Source: Flavobacteriaceae bacterium UBA3159 | Lineage (GTDB): Bacteria; Bacteroidota; Bacteroidia; Flavobacteriales; Flavobacteriaceae | Assembly: GCA_002364535.1 (NCBI GenBank) | Contig: DEYL01000021.1 | Location: forward strand, 1 to 27,664 | Reading direction: 5' to 3' | DNA: 27,664 nucleotides | In this document: one piece after another, positions 1-6,614 of the stretch | Position numbering within the stretch: the stretch's first letter is position 1 | How the letters are laid out: every line of letters begins with the position of its first letter | The notes under the pieces: generated by a model | What the model was told of the DNA's origin: nothing | What the model saw: the letters and a program-made list of their open reading frames with translations, nothing else | The model's database searches: none | Made by a program: the position numbers and the translations under genes

Positions 1-98
1 AATTGGTATTTAAGTATCGAATCCCTAAGACGCTCATTTTCTTGAGCATTGGCATTTATGAAACCTCCTAATAAAACAAAAAATAGGGTTATACGCAT
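1..98 (-). CDS. Secreted protein, N-terminal fragment (cut by window edge)
   Basis: Reading leftwards from an ATG at 98, the frame stays open to the window edge and gives 32 complete codons. The first 18 or so residues form a typical signal peptide: a short basic start (MR), a hydrophobic core (TLFFVLLGGF), then Asn-Ala-Asn-Ala-Gln, where cleavage after Ala-Asn-Ala is likely. The mature part begins with a charged stretch rich in Glu and Arg. The rest lies outside the window, so the function cannot be named. A secreted TPR or sensor-type protein is possible but only a guess. It shares strand with the sulfatase and small ORF to its right. Confidence 0.55.
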   Translation of the reverse strand, partial: MRITLFFVLLGGFINANAQENERLRDSILKYQ

Positions 99-169
99 TT
101 GGCTATTTTTTCAGAAAAAAGTATACTAATATACTAAATAGTACAACAAAGATGATTTCAAGAAGTTGC

Positions 170-313
170 CTAAGATTCAACTTTCTTGTTTTTTTTTAAT
201 AAAAAATTCTTCTTTGCATCCTTAAATTCTTTTAAGGACATTCTTTTTCCATTAACATAAACTGACTTTACGCCCTTGGGTAGATCTTCGTAAAACAAAT
301 AATCGAAAGCCAT
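170..313 (-). CDS. Small hypothetical protein, 47 aa
   Basis: An ATG at 313 opens a 47-codon frame ending with TAG at 170-172. The product starts MAFDYLFYEDLPKG, has a short segment with VYVNGKRMSLKEF, and ends in a Lys-rich tail (KKNFLLKKNKKVES). There is no signal peptide or membrane segment. I do not recognise a family. It lies 112 nt downstream of the sulfatase on the same strand, with a GCAGTA tandem in between (372-388). It could be a true small basic protein or the remaining end of a larger gene. The clean, non-repetitive, charged composition favours coding, but there is no homology evidence. Confidence 0.4.
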   Translation of the reverse strand: MAFDYLFYEDLPKGVKSVYVNGKRMSLKEFKDAKKNFLLKKNKKVES

Positions 314-371
314 AGGATTGAAAATTTGTCATAAACTTAAGGAAGTAGAAACAATATTAATCTAAAAGCAA

Positions 372-388
372 TACTGCAATTATACTGC
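372..388 (-). repeat. GCAGTA-N5-GCAGTA tandem, copy 1
   Basis: On the minus strand two GCAGTA hexamers occur 11 nt apart (388-383 and 377-372), separated by five bases. The same arrangement with the same spacing is found on the plus strand at 4538-4554. An 11-nt period places both hexamers on about the same face of the helix, as expected for a regulator binding as a tandem dimer. This copy lies about 60 nt upstream of the small ORF starting at 313 and downstream of the sulfatase. The role is inferred. Confidence 0.35.
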
Positions 389-425
389 ATCTATATAACA
401 ACAGAAAAAAGGGGATTATAAAAAT

Positions 426-1826
426 CTAATTTTTTAAAGTTTGGGCAGCCAATTGATCTGGAATTGCATCTGAAACATCATTAAGGTGCTGATCCATAAT
501 ATTTAACATCTTTGCGACAGTCTCTGGAAGAGTTTGCGAAACGTCATATTTTTCAGAGATATCAGCTTTAAGGTCATATAACTCTGGACTGTCCAAGACG
601 ATAGTAGGTTTGCCATATTCAAGAATTTCTCTTTGTTTAATGTGGATTTTATACTGATCGTTTCTATAACCGTGAAGTTCAGCAAAGGCCCAATAGAAGA
701 AATCCTTCCGGGGACTGTCGGTTTTTTTAGTTAAGACTTTGAAAAGATTATAACCATCCAATTTTCGATCGGTGGGTAGATCGGCTCCCGAAAAGGCTGC
801 AAAAGTAGGTAACAAATCAAGGGTCGCGCCCAATTCATCAATCACCCCAGGTGTTACAATGCCTGGTCCCCAAAAAACTGTAGGTACCCTTTGGCCTCCC
901 TCAAAAGTAGTCCCTTTCCCTGCTCTTAGCGGTCCTGCGGATCCACCGTGAGTCTTAAATCTTAGCCATGGACCATTATCAGAAGTAAAAATTACTATGG
1001 TATTTTTATCAAGTTGGTTCTTTTCTAATGCCTTGAGGACCTCCCCGACACTCCAATCAATTTCCTCGATTACATCCACATACAAACTCGCTTTACTTCT
1101 ACCTCTAAATTCCTCAGATGCAAAAAGAGGAATATGAGGCATGCTGTGGGCGAGATACAAAAAGAAGGGTTTCGATTTGTTTTGCTCAATGAATTGAACC
1201 GCTTTTTGAGTATATCTTTTAGTGATGGTGGTTTGATCTGCCGGACGTTCAATTACCTCTGTATTTTCGATAAGGGGCACATTATAAAATTTTGTGTTCG
1301 AATAGTAATCTGGGTTTTGAGACTTCTTGAGGTATTCTTCCCATTGATTACTATCCATATCATTGGAATAGGGAATGCCATAATAATAATCAAAACCTTG
1401 TTCCTTTGGTAAAAACTTTGGTAAATGACCCAAGTGCCACTTTCCTATTGCAGCAGTGGCATAAGCACGGGTTTTTAGAATCTCTGCAATGGTGACTTCC
1501 TCCAGTGGGAGTCCATTGGGAGAATCGGGAAAAAAGACATGCCTTTTGGAAGAGGTCATTCCATTTCTGATGGGATATCTTCCCGTAAGAAGGCCAGCCC
1601 TGCTGGGTGTACAAACCGGATCGGCGACATAAAATTGTGTCCATTTTTGACCCTCAACAGCCATACGGTCGATGTTAGGCGTTCGAATGATCGGATGTCC
1701 AAAACTTCCGATATCGCCATAGCCCAAGTCATCGCAAAAAACAATTATAAAATTAGGTGAATTATCCTGTTGAGCTGAAAGTGAAAAAAAAATCAAAAAG
1801 ATAATAGCAAAAGTTGTGTTTTTCAT
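426..1826 (-). CDS. Secreted sulfatase of the formylglycine (S1) type, arylsulfatase A-like
   Basis: This 466-residue hydrolase should cleave sulfate esters, probably from sulfated glycans, in the periplasm or outside the cell. Residues 1-18 are a signal peptide ending in Ala-Gln-Gln. The first metal site is FCDDLGYGD (Asp32, Asp33). The formylglycine signature CTPSRAGLLTG starts at Cys72, so the enzyme needs an FGE or anSME maturase, neither of which is in the window. GKWHLG (Lys129, His131), SMPHIP (around His231), SDNGPW (Asp283, Asn284) and Lys304 complete the active site. The order of motifs and the TGRYPIRNGM segment resemble the arylsulfatase A/GALNS branch. The substrate cannot be told from sequence. 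It begins 63 nt after the PII gene on the same strand, with no clear promoter between, so read-through from amtB-glnK is possible. Confidence 0.93.
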   Translation of the reverse strand: MKNTTFAIIFLIFFSLSAQQDNSPNFIIVFCDDLGYGDIGSFGHPIIRTPNIDRMAVEGQKWTQFYVADPVCTPSRAGLLTGRYPIRNGMTSSKRHVFFPDSPNGLPLEEVTIAEILKTRAYATAAIGKWHLGHLPKFLPKEQGFDYYYGIPYSNDMDSNQWEEYLKKSQNPDYYSNTKFYNVPLIENTEVIERPADQTTITKRYTQKAVQFIEQNKSKPFFLYLAHSMPHIPLFASEEFRGRSKASLYVDVIEEIDWSVGEVLKALEKNQLDKNTIVIFTSDNGPWLRFKTHGGSAGPLRAGKGTTFEGGQRVPTVFWGPGIVTPGVIDELGATLDLLPTFAAFSGADLPTDRKLDGYNLFKVLTKKTDSPRKDFFYWAFAELHGYRNDQYKIHIKQREILEYGKPTIVLDSPELYDLKADISEKYDVSQTLPETVAKMLNIMDQHLNDVSDAIPDQLAAQTLKN

Positions 1827-1889
1827 AGAGTAATTTTTTTCTGCTTAATCTTTTTAGATATAAATCATAGAGTTCTTTTGGTCTAGTAA

Positions 1890-2228
1890 TCAATTCAGTG
1901 ACTGACCACCTTTTTCACCAGTTCTTATTCTATATGCTTCATCAACTGGTAAAACAAAAATTTTACCATCACCTACCTGATCGGTAGCCGCCGACTTCAA
2001 TATGGCATCGATGGTCTTTTGAACAAAATCATCGTTGACTACAATGGATAGATACCGTCTTTGAATTTCAGAAGTGCTATACGTTATCCCCCTATATACA
2101 TGCCCTTCCTTTTCATTTCCAACACCAGTGACATCCCAGTAACTAAAAAAATTAACTTCAACTTCGTGTAAAGCCTCCTTGACCTCAACAAATTTTGATT
2201 TGCGAATGATTGCTTCAATTTTTTTCAT
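1890..2228 (-). CDS. glnK: PII nitrogen-regulatory signal protein
   Basis: A 112-residue PII protein, the usual length. It senses ATP/ADP and 2-oxoglutarate and blocks the AmtB channel when nitrogen is plentiful. The N-terminus MKKIEAIIRKSKF, the T-loop with YRGITY (Tyr50 matching the uridylylated Tyr51 of E. coli GlnB) and the C-terminal signature T-D-Q-V-GDGKIFV identify the family. The T-loop base reads GVGNEKEGH where E. coli has GFGRQKGH, so the Gln39 that contacts 2-oxoglutarate is not present in the same form. The gene lies 16 nt downstream of amtB, the classic pairing, which supports naming it glnK. Identification is secure; effector response is open. Confidence 0.95.
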   Translation of the reverse strand: MKKIEAIIRKSKFVEVKEALHEVEVNFFSYWDVTGVGNEKEGHVYRGITYSTSEIQRRYLSIVVNDDFVQKTIDAILKSAATDQVGDGKIFVLPVDEAYRIRTGEKGGQSLN

Positions 2229-2244
2229 TTGTAATAGAATTAAA

Positions 2245-3486
2245 TTATTCGTTAGTATATGATTTTACACCAAAGGAAACCGAATCGATTCCTGCCTCCT
2301 CCTCTTCGCTAGAAATCCTTATACCAATTGTAGATTTTAAAATTTTCATTAATATAAAGGTTATACTGAAAGAAAACAAACCGATGGTTACTACACCAAT
2401 CAATTGAGTAATTAATAAGGCCACACCTCCGCCAAATAATAAACCTCCTTCGGCGGCAAAAAAACCAACAGCAACTGTACCAAAAAGTCCATTTACACCG
2501 TGAACTGCAACAGCACCAACCGGATCATCAACTTTCATTTTGTCAAAAAATAATACCGCCAGATCTACCAAAATTCCAGCAATTAAACCAATGATAATAG
2601 CAGATATTGGACCCACCACATTACAGCCTGCCGTAATGGAAACCAGTCCAGCCAATATACCATTGATGACCATTGTGATGTCAATTTTTCCATAGGAAAA
2701 ATAGGTGTAAAACATGGTGGCTATTCCCCCAGCCGCTGAGGCCAAAAAGGTATTAACCACCACAGCACCGATCAACTCCCAATTGCCTACAGCCCCTAAA
2801 GAGGAGCCAGGATTGAATCCAAACCACCCAAACCACAAAATAAATGCTCCAACAGAAGCCAGTGGCAAATTGTGTCCAGGTATGGTATTAGAATTACCCT
2901 CCTTTGAATATTTTCCGATCCTAGGACCTAGAACTATGGCCGCGGCCAAGGCCGAAAAACCTCCCATAGCATGGACAGCTGCCGAACCAGCAAAATCGTT
3001 GAAACCTCTCACGGCCAGCCACCCGTTGGGATTCCAAACCCAATTGGCAACTAATGGATACATGATCCCACAAAAAAAGACAACCATGATGGCATAGGCC
3101 CAAAGCTTCATCCTTTCAGCCAAAGCACCAGATACAATCGAAATGGCAGCAATAGCAAAACCCAATTGAATAAACCAAAAAAGTTGATTGGATACAGTTA
3201 GACCCAATCCCAAGTCTCTATCCATAATTCCAAAATCCAATGCGAACCATCCGTTGGAAGCACCATATGCTATTCCAAAACCTACTACAAAAAAAGCAAT
3301 CCCTCCAAAGGTGACGTCGATGATGACCTTTGCGATGATGCTCATGGCGTTTTTGGCACGGACAAAGCCCGCTTCCAGTAAAGCAAAGCCAGCTTCCATA
3401 AAAAAGATAAGTGCCGCACAAAGTGCAACCCAAACGGTATTGATTGCAAAAACTTGATCATTAAATAATTGGGTGTATTCTTCCAT
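2245..3486 (-). CDS. amtB: Ammonium transporter AmtB
   Basis: A 413-residue inner-membrane ammonium channel with about eleven hydrophobic helices. The family signature starts at Asp164 in DFAGSAAVHAMGG. The twin pore histidines are His172 (AVHAMGG) and His329 (AVHGVNG). The N-terminus FNDQVFAINTVWV runs straight into the first helix. The C-terminal cytoplasmic tail is short (about 30 residues, acidic EEEEAG then SVSFG). It is the first gene of amtB-glnK, and the sulfatase follows. Upstream, the minus strand has TATATTTA about 20 nt before the ATG, close to the Bacteroidota -7 consensus, but no good -33 box. A bestrophin-like gene lies 163 nt upstream on the same strand. Confidence 0.96.
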   Translation of the reverse strand: MEEYTQLFNDQVFAINTVWVALCAALIFFMEAGFALLEAGFVRAKNAMSIIAKVIIDVTFGGIAFFVVGFGIAYGASNGWFALDFGIMDRDLGLGLTVSNQLFWFIQLGFAIAAISIVSGALAERMKLWAYAIMVVFFCGIMYPLVANWVWNPNGWLAVRGFNDFAGSAAVHAMGGFSALAAAIVLGPRIGKYSKEGNSNTIPGHNLPLASVGAFILWFGWFGFNPGSSLGAVGNWELIGAVVVNTFLASAAGGIATMFYTYFSYGKIDITMVINGILAGLVSITAGCNVVGPISAIIIGLIAGILVDLAVLFFDKMKVDDPVGAVAVHGVNGLFGTVAVGFFAAEGGLLFGGGVALLITQLIGVVTIGLFSFSITFILMKILKSTIGIRISSEEEEAGIDSVSFGVKSYTNE

Positions 3487-3649
3487 TGGTTTATTATTAT
3501 TTCGCTGTAAATATATAGAATAAAATCTCAGAAGAATCTGTAAAAATATTTTCTAAGAAAATAGAAGTTCTTGGAAGGCTAGAACAAAAGATTATGATTC
3601 GAAGAATCACCCGTATGAAGTGAGGCATTGAAAGGTTTTGAAGTAGCCT

Positions 3650-4423
3650 TTAGTCAAGTACCTCGTTATCGCCCACCAACATTTCATCGAATTTGAGATC
3701 GTCCAACCCTTCTTGATCAAAAGGGTCTTCAATGTATTCTTGAATGTTGTATAGGGCCATTAGAATGAATCCAATGATGATCGAAAAGAAAATGGAAACC
3801 ACCAGTTCCAAAAAGTTGTTTTTGTCAAAACTTGCTAAAATATTGGAGTTGTAAACCAATGGAGAGAGGTAAATAAAAACCAAACAATACAATCTAAGCG
3901 AGATGGGGGTGGAATGTATTTTGAGAGTATTGAGTTTTTCAACACATTCAAACAATTCATTTTTTACCCTAATGATACTATCTTTTTCTCTTTCGTTATA
4001 AAGATTTTTATAATTCTCTAGGAAATAGAAAATCTCTTTTCGTTTGTTCCTGATGTGAGCCATGGTCAGTGTGCCTTTGTCGGTCAAAATATTCAATACG
4101 TCATCTTGGAGCCCAAGCAATGTTTTAAAAAAAGAGGTGTACTCTTTGGTATTAGTTCCATCAACCGCACGAAAAAGATTGGACAACTCAATCATTTTAT
4201 TCCTGAAACTGTTGAATTCACCTATGGCTTCTTGTCTTTTTTGATAGGCACTGGTTATGGAGAAAACAAGTGGAAAAACAATTGCAATACTCAAAATGGT
4301 AAAATCAATTTGAAGATTGAAATTAAATTTATCGTAGAAAAAATAAATGACCAAAGTTTCGACAACAATAAAGACCATTCGAAAGTTGATCGCTGAATAA
4401 ATTACATTGATTTTCTTACTCAT
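3650..4423 (-). CDS. Bestrophin-like membrane protein (possible anion channel)
   Basis: From the ATG at 4423 the protein has 257 residues. It has two N-terminal hydrophobic segments (about 14-30 and 40-58), a long charged helical middle, and two more membrane segments (about 178-196 and 206-226). The segment after the second helix (VFSITSAYQKRQEAIGEF) resembles the bestrophin FRTNSAYDRWWEGR region. The segment after the last helix reads IQEYIEDPFDQEGLDDLKFDE (EDPF at 232-235), close to the IEDPF...NDLPLD hallmark of bestrophins. This suggests a divergent bestrophin-fold chloride or anion channel; function is inferred. An in-frame ATG at 4483 would add 20 residues, but a -7 promoter element lies inside that stretch, so I chose 4423. 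The low GC content resembles the AT-rich block to its right. Confidence 0.65.
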   Translation of the reverse strand: MSKKINVIYSAINFRMVFIVVETLVIYFFYDKFNFNLQIDFTILSIAIVFPLVFSITSAYQKRQEAIGEFNSFRNKMIELSNLFRAVDGTNTKEYTSFFKTLLGLQDDVLNILTDKGTLTMAHIRNKRKEIFYFLENYKNLYNEREKDSIIRVKNELFECVEKLNTLKIHSTPISLRLYCLVFIYLSPLVYNSNILASFDKNNFLELVVSIFFSIIIGFILMALYNIQEYIEDPFDQEGLDDLKFDEMLVGDNEVLD

Positions 4424-4441
4424 TTTATTAAATGCGTTATG

Positions 4442-4449
4442 CAAAGTTA
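4442..4449 (-). promoter_or_regulatory. -7 promoter element TAACTTTG
   Basis: TAACTTTG matches the Bacteroidota -7 consensus TAnnTTTG and lies 19 nt before the ATG at 4423. The -33 region is poor. If real, transcription starts near 4435, which rules out the longer start at 4483 for the bestrophin-like gene. Confidence 0.4.
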
Positions 4450-4483
4450 AATATTTAATATTGTTAACAGTATGATAACTCAA

Positions 4484-4769
4484 AAGTAAAGCTATGATTC
4501 AATTAGACACAAATAATCGGTAAAAATTCTGTGCTTTGCAGTAGATATGCAGTAGTCTTAATATAAATGATCCAAACCAACTGCCGGGTCGATAATATAT
4601 CCTGACATAAATATTTGACACTTGTCCATATTTTTTGCGGTTATGGATTCCCTGGAAAGCATGATGAAGACACAACCAAGGACTTTGGTCACGGAGTCAC
4701 AATGAATTTAATGGAAAAAACGACTAAAATATATTCATTATATTTAGTTAATACTAAAACTATAAAATC
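4484..4769. other. AT-rich divergent intergenic region with a short unidentified ORF
   Basis: This 286-nt gap separates the bestrophin-like gene from the DUF4177-like gene. It contains the second GCAGTA tandem (4538-4554). On the minus strand a frame stays open for 49 codons (4707 to 4558, stop TAA), with an ATG at 4662 giving 34 residues that start MLSRESITAKNMDKCQIF and end PAVGLDHLY. The composition looks protein-like rather than random, so it may be the end of a lost gene, but I do not recognise it. No convincing promoter was found for the plus-strand gene. Confidence 0.3.
4538..4554 (+). repeat. GCAGTA-N5-GCAGTA tandem, copy 2
   Basis: GCAGTA occurs at 4538-4543 and again at 4549-4554, 11 nt apart. 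This is the same gapped 12-base pattern as the minus-strand copy at 372-388. It lies in the divergent region about 115 nt upstream of the bestrophin-like start and about 215 nt upstream of the gene at 4770. It may be an operator; this is inferred only from repetition and spacing. Confidence 0.35.
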
Positions 4770-5252
4770 ATGAAAAAATCAAAAGAAGCTTTTTTTGGAC
4801 TATTTACATTAATTGGAATCTTTTTTATTGTAACAGGTTATAACTACAATAATGAACAAGCTAAAGTTTACGAATTTGAAACTGTTACAGTCGTTGAATC
4901 ACTTATACAAAACGGACTTGGACGGTCGAGAATGATATCAAAAACTGAAACGGTAAATTACAGGGAAGCGACCACCATTAGAAAGGAAGATGGAGAAAAA
5001 GAAAAATCTAAAAAATCCCGCTCCGAAATTAGAACAAAGGCTTTTGAAGAAACAAAGCTGCTTAACTTTTACAATATCGCTGGAATTAGATTTAATAATA
5101 TTGCAACGAATGACGCCATGATGAGAGCCAAATTAAATGAGATGTCGTCACAGGGCTGGGAACTTGTATCTGTTGCGGCAGGTGTTGAAAGTGCTGACAA
5201 AGAGAGAGACGCTATTTTTATTACACGTTTCTTTTTTAAAAGAGAAAAATAA
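4770..5252 (+). CDS. Membrane-anchored protein with DUF4177-like C-terminus
   Basis: A 160-residue protein of unknown function. Residues 5-24 form one hydrophobic anchor (FFGLFTLIGIFFIVTGY) without a lipobox, so the rest is probably periplasmic. The middle is rich in charge (Lys, Glu, Arg, about 65-95) and likely disordered or coiled. The last 45 residues contain LNEMSSQGWELVSVAAG and end IFITRFFFKREK, the pattern of DUF4177 and related small domains (LNxxGxxGWELVSV followed by a final strand). It starts after an AT-rich leader without a clear promoter. Neighbours are also uncharacterised membrane proteins, so no pathway can be inferred. The reading frame is very AT-rich, unlike the genes beyond the tRNA. 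Confidence 0.7.
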   Translation: MKKSKEAFFGLFTLIGIFFIVTGYNYNNEQAKVYEFETVTVVESLIQNGLGRSRMISKTETVNYREATTIRKEDGEKEKSKKSRSEIRTKAFEETKLLNFYNIAGIRFNNIATNDAMMRAKLNEMSSQGWELVSVAAGVESADKERDAIFITRFFFKREK

Positions 5253-5389
5253 TTTCCCCAAACTGAGAGTAGACCTTAGAAATATGTCCTTGAGAAAAGA
5301 TTGATTATTTGAGCCAAGGATAGGTCAGGTTTAACTTGGCTATTGGGGTTGGATTTTCACTTTTGTTTTCCAATTTATATATTATTCTT

Positions 5390-5479
5390 ATGGAATGGTA
5401 CATGAAAAACCGTTGGTGGATTTGGGGAGTTACGGGAGTGTATCTTGCCTATAGAATATATCTCTCAATAGCTTATTAA
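5390..5479 (+). CDS. Tiny membrane-type ORF, 29 aa
   Basis: ATG at 5390 to TAA at 5477-5479 gives 29 residues: MEWYMKNRWWIWG followed by a hydrophobic stretch VTGVYLAYRIYLSIAY. It is rich in Trp and Tyr, and one membrane helix is plausible. The same frame is open back to a TAG at 5321, adding a second hydrophobic stretch (LAIGVGFSLLFSNLYIIL) with only a TTG as a start, so this may be the end of a larger two-helix protein that has lost its beginning. It ends 6 nt before the next gene, suggesting co-transcription. No family recognised. Confidence 0.35.
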   Translation: MEWYMKNRWWIWGVTGVYLAYRIYLSIAY

Positions 5480-5485
5480 AATCTC

Positions 5486-6196
5486 ATGAAAAAAACTCTT
5501 TTAACTAACCCAGCATTCAGGTATATTTTTGAGGTATTTGTTATTATATTTTCTGTTACAATTTCATTTTATATTCAGGATATTTTAAATGAGAAAGACA
5601 GAGAAAAACTTAAAAATGATACTTTAAAAGGTATTTTAATTGATATGCAGACTGATATAAATCAGTACAACGTTGCGTTAGATATTCTCAAATACAGGTT
5701 AATTCAAGCTGATTCTTTAATCATGGGTTATTATGATAATAATCGAATCAATCAAGTGAGAAACTACTGGGGTTTTCAAGGGCAACAAATCTCAATGAAT
5801 TCTCTTGTAAACACCGGGGCTATTGAATACATAAAAAACCCAGATTTAATCAGAGAATTATCTTTCCATTATGATTTCCATTATGACATTATGAGAGATA
5901 ACTCTAACGCTTTTGAAAATCTATTTATTAACTTGATGCATTACTTAAATAAAAATTATGAAGTGAAGGGAATGGATAATCTTGCTATAGAGGATTTAGA
6001 TAATATTGGTAAGACTTTTAGTTCTACATCTTATAAATTTTCTGACCAGGAAATCAATAAAATGAAAAATGATATATGGTTAAAAAACCACATGTACAAT
6101 TATAAATTAATTCTTAGGTTATATCTAAGTGGATACACAACTGGTTTAAATAGAATAATGAAAATTAAAGAATTAATATTGGAGGAAATCAATTGA
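5486..6196 (+). CDS. DUF6090-like membrane protein, unknown function
   Basis: A 236-residue protein with one membrane helix near the N-terminus (about 12-32, FEVFVIIFSVTISFYI), preceded by a short basic cytoplasmic end (MKKTLLTNPAFRY) and followed at once by a charged helix (LNEKDREKLKNDTLKGILIDM). The rest is helical and probably periplasmic. This layout, with the later segment MNSLVNTGAIEYIKNPDLIR, matches the Bacteroidota family I know as DUF6090, whose usual helix reads more like VVIGILIALQVNNW; this copy is divergent there. No catalytic motif is visible. A decayed relative lies at 26160-26954. The gene is strikingly AT-rich (11 G+C in the 60 bases 5581-5640 by hand count), suggesting transfer or low expression. 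The family name is probable; function is unknown. Confidence 0.65.
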   Translation: MKKTLLTNPAFRYIFEVFVIIFSVTISFYIQDILNEKDREKLKNDTLKGILIDMQTDINQYNVALDILKYRLIQADSLIMGYYDNNRINQVRNYWGFQGQQISMNSLVNTGAIEYIKNPDLIRELSFHYDFHYDIMRDNSNAFENLFINLMHYLNKNYEVKGMDNLAIEDLDNIGKTFSSTSYKFSDQEINKMKNDIWLKNHMYNYKLILRLYLSGYTTGLNRIMKIKELILEEIN

Positions 6197-6451
6197 TGGC
6201 ACATGGAAACTACTCCATCGGCACATACTACCTGAATTCGTGCCAAGAATAGCATTCTAAACAGTGACCTTTAGCTTGCGGATTACTTTAGTATCTGCGT
6301 TAACGAAGTTGGAAAACGTGCAAAAAGTGCCTAAAATTCCGTATCATAATTCAAGAAATGCTCTTTAAGGAATTTATTTTTCAGCTCAGGAAATAGCTGG
6401 CTAATCCGAACAAAATAGGGTCTCCCAAAGGAAACCATGATTCAATCGCTG
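6197..6451. other. Intergenic region left of the tRNA gene
   Basis: About 255 nt between the DUF6090-like gene and the 3' end of tRNA-Ala. The only coding candidate is a 35-residue minus-strand frame (ATG at 6438, TAG at 6331) starting MVSFGRPYFVRISQLFPELK. It looks like a possible gene end but is not recognised. No direct copy of the tRNA 3' end was seen here or elsewhere in the window. Confidence 0.3.
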
Positions 6452-6525
6452 TGGAGAAGATCGGACTCGAACCGACGACCTCTTGACTGCCAGTCAAGCG
6501 CTCTAGCCAGCTGAGCTACATCCCC
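6452..6525 (-). tRNA. tRNA-Ala (anticodon GGC)
   Basis: The minus strand folds into a full cloverleaf of 74 nt. The acceptor strands are GGGGATG and CTTCTCC with discriminator A at 6452. The D arm is GCTC...GAGC. The anticodon stem CTTGA/TCAAG carries the loop CTGGCAG, giving anticodon GGC at 6491-6489. The T arm is GTCGG-TTCGAGT-CCGAT. The G3-U70 wobble pair that defines alanine tRNAs is present. Position 6-67 is a T-T (U-U) mismatch. The CCA end is not encoded: the genome reads A-C-A. Confidence 0.93.
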
Positions 6526-6540
6526 GTTTTGGCATATAGT

Positions 6541-6548
6541 CAAAAATA
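6541..6548 (-). promoter_or_regulatory. -7 promoter element of tRNA-Ala (TATTTTTG)
   Basis: TATTTTTG on the minus strand matches TAnnTTTG and lies 15 nt before the tRNA 5' end. TTTC, a near match to the -33 box TTTG, lies 19 nt further upstream. Spacing and position fit a tRNA promoter. Confidence 0.4.
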
Positions 6549-6614
6549 CAACAAAGCATTAAATTTAGAAACCCCTTTCCAACATTCGTGCAATATTATG
6601 CTATATTTAATACA

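Noticed and set aside
3590..3612. GATTC-GAA-GAATC inverted repeat as a terminator
   Set aside because: The stem is only 5 bp with a 3-nt loop and no T-run follows, so it is too weak to call.
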